A stretch of 64,000 nucleotides of DNA, from contig CM055882.1 of assembly GCA_029582165.1 (NCBI GenBank), forward strand, positions 18,803,867 through 18,867,866, given 5' to 3'. Within the stretch, counting starts at the first letter, position 1, and each line of letters starts with the position of its first letter. The translations under genes were made by a program, and so were the position numbers. Below are positions 62,794 to 64,000 of the stretch, one piece after another. Under the pieces are notes generated by a model that was given only the letters and a program-made list of their open reading frames with translations, was not told the DNA's origin and did no database searches. Source of the DNA: Portulaca oleracea (taxonomy: Eukaryota; Streptophyta; Magnoliopsida; Caryophyllales; Portulacaceae).

Positions 62794-63400
62794 TTAATTA
62801 AATAATTAAATAATTTACTTGAATTTCCATAAATATAATTTACTAACTTGAATTTCAAGCACTATACTAAATTGAATTTATATAAACACTATACTAAAAC
62901 TTTAATGTTTCAAGTATACTAACTATTTAATGTATATAACTATTTTAAGTTTCATTTAATTTCATGTATACTAAAACATTATCATAAGACATTGTTAATA
63001 ACTATTTTAATTCAATGTTAACAACTATTTTATCAAAAAACACTATACTAACTTGAATTTCAAGCCCTAAACATCCATAATGCAACCTAAATTTGTATCA
63101 AACAACAATATTCTAACTTTAATTTCAAGCCCTAACTTTACTAATACTATAATAAACTCTAATCGTCCATAATTCAACCTAAAAAATTATCAAATACATT
63201 ATTTTAAATTGTATTTCAAGCCCTAACTTGACTAATACTAAACAATACCATAAATTTCAATTTCAAACCATAACCACACAAAATTACCACATTAATAAAA
63301 CAATATATATGAATTTTACAATTAAACATCATCAATTTAATCAATTACACTACAATTTAAATTTTTACAACCAAAAAAAAAGGGGGCACTCACATTAATG
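62794..63400. other. CACTA interior, AT-rich repetitive noncoding sequence
   Basis: Repeated words such as AACTTGAATTTCAAGCCCTA recur loosely. No coding signal. Lies upstream of the TnpD-like remnant and may include its 5' leader or an intron. Confidence 0.5.
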
Positions 63401-63429
63401 AAATTGAGCAGTGTTGGCGTCGGGTATAC

Positions 63430-63700
63430 TAACAGAGGACAAGGTGGTCGTCATCGGAGATAGTGGTGGCGGTGGCGGTCGGAGATGGTGGCGGTAGTGA
63501 CCGGAAGTGGTGACGGTGACAAGAGAGAGAGGGACGAGCGCACGTTTGGTTGACGAGAGAGAGGGAGAGAGAGAGAGAGGAAGGCAGAATAATCAAGCGG
63601 CGGTGGCGGTGGCAGCCGGAGATGGTGGCGTTAGTGACCGAAAGTAGTGGCGGTGACAAGAGAGAGAGGGACGACTGTTTGGTTGACGAGAGAGAAAGGT
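63430..63700. repeat. Purine-rich tandem duplication near the CACTA 5' end
   Basis: The stretch at about 63474-63560 (GGAGATGGTGGCGGTAGTGA through GACAAGAGAGAGAGGGACGA and TTTGGTTGACGAGAGAGA) is repeated at about 63616-63694 with small changes. On the minus strand this is a CT-rich leader-like region ahead of the CACTA genes. Confidence 0.8.
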
Positions 63701-63739
63701 AGAATAATCGTCGAGAATAATCTGTTTGCGATTAAAAGG

Positions 63740-63940
63740 GATGGGCGAACGATATCATATCGGTCGCTAATTAACGACCGATACCGTATCGGTTGCTAAG
63801 CATCGATCACCCACTCGCCCGTGTCGATACCAACGACCGATAGTTTTAAATTAGCAACTGATACAATATCGGTCGCTGACTATCAGCCGCCCGTGTCAAT
63901 ACCAGCGACCGATAGGTATTGCTCGCTAACGTCGGTCGCC
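63740..63940. repeat. CACTA right subterminal repeats
   Basis: At least eight copies of ATCGGTCGC or its complement GCGACCGAT, some with one change, lie within 230 bp of the right end, mirroring the left subterminal array. Confidence 0.9.
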
Positions 63941-64000
63941 GTAGACGTTTCATGTTGTAGTGTTACATGGTTATATTGTGGTTGTTAAATTCTCCACACA

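Larger units (their letters stand above)
57436..63962 (-). mobile_element. CACTA (En/Spm) transposon, 6.5 kb, degenerate
   Basis: The left end CACTACAACAGAAACG and the right end (reverse complement CACTACAACATGAAACG) are CACTA termini. The 3-bp duplication TTA flanks it at 57433-57435 and 63963-63965. Subterminal regions are packed with the 8-10-base word TATCGGTCGC in both orientations, the expected TnpA binding arrays. Genes run on the minus strand: TnpD-like at 62341-62793, then TnpA-like exons leftward to 59712. A Cassandra TRIM and a 51-bp minisatellite occupy the left half. Stops and missing domains make it non-autonomous. Confidence 0.93.

Overview
The window is nuclear DNA of a flowering plant, probably a eudicot, although nothing here fixes the species. 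It is AT-rich and consists almost entirely of transposable elements nested inside one another. No ordinary host gene is visible. All intact-looking coding sequence belongs to transposons, and most of it is broken.

Layout. (1) 1-8030: simple repeats and small inverted-repeat elements, including an 0.8-kb non-autonomous element (5302-6101) that shares its ends with the large Mutator-like element further right. (2) 8035-11657: a Stowaway-like MITE split by a 3.4-kb solo LTR. (3) 11658-15850: intergenic sequence with a tRNA-derived SINE and a hAT element (8-bp target duplication) that carries a Stowaway MITE. (4) 15859-53940: one 38-kb Mutator-like element (MULE) bounded by the direct repeat TATTTATT. 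It holds a 30-kb tandem array of long-LTR retroelement units (16329-46360: eight LTRs and seven short internal segments, bounded by the 5-bp duplication GTTAT), a large hairpin made from a coding-like fragment (47183-47842), a plant-mobile-domain gene (plus strand), and a three-exon gene encoding a MULE transposase fused to an OTU-type cysteine protease (minus strand). (5) 54583-56435: a second MULE-like element full of minisatellite. (6) 56792-64000: a Ty1/copia element whose gag is split by a 6.5-kb CACTA transposon (3-bp duplication TTA). The CACTA carries TnpA-like and TnpD-like remnants, a 51-bp minisatellite and a complete Cassandra TRIM whose LTRs contain 5S rRNA sequence.

How the parts relate. 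Without the array the big MULE is about 8 kb and has a complete layout: two terminal inverted repeats, the transposase start codon about 165 bp inside the right end, and two genes meeting tail to tail. Both genes carry stop codons that C-to-T changes could have made, as expected for methylated, silenced DNA. The array fits a single retroelement insertion that later grew by unequal exchange between LTR-internal units. Copy numbers and exact bases inside it should be treated with caution, because several copies show clustered odd differences near their primer-binding sites that could be assembly error.
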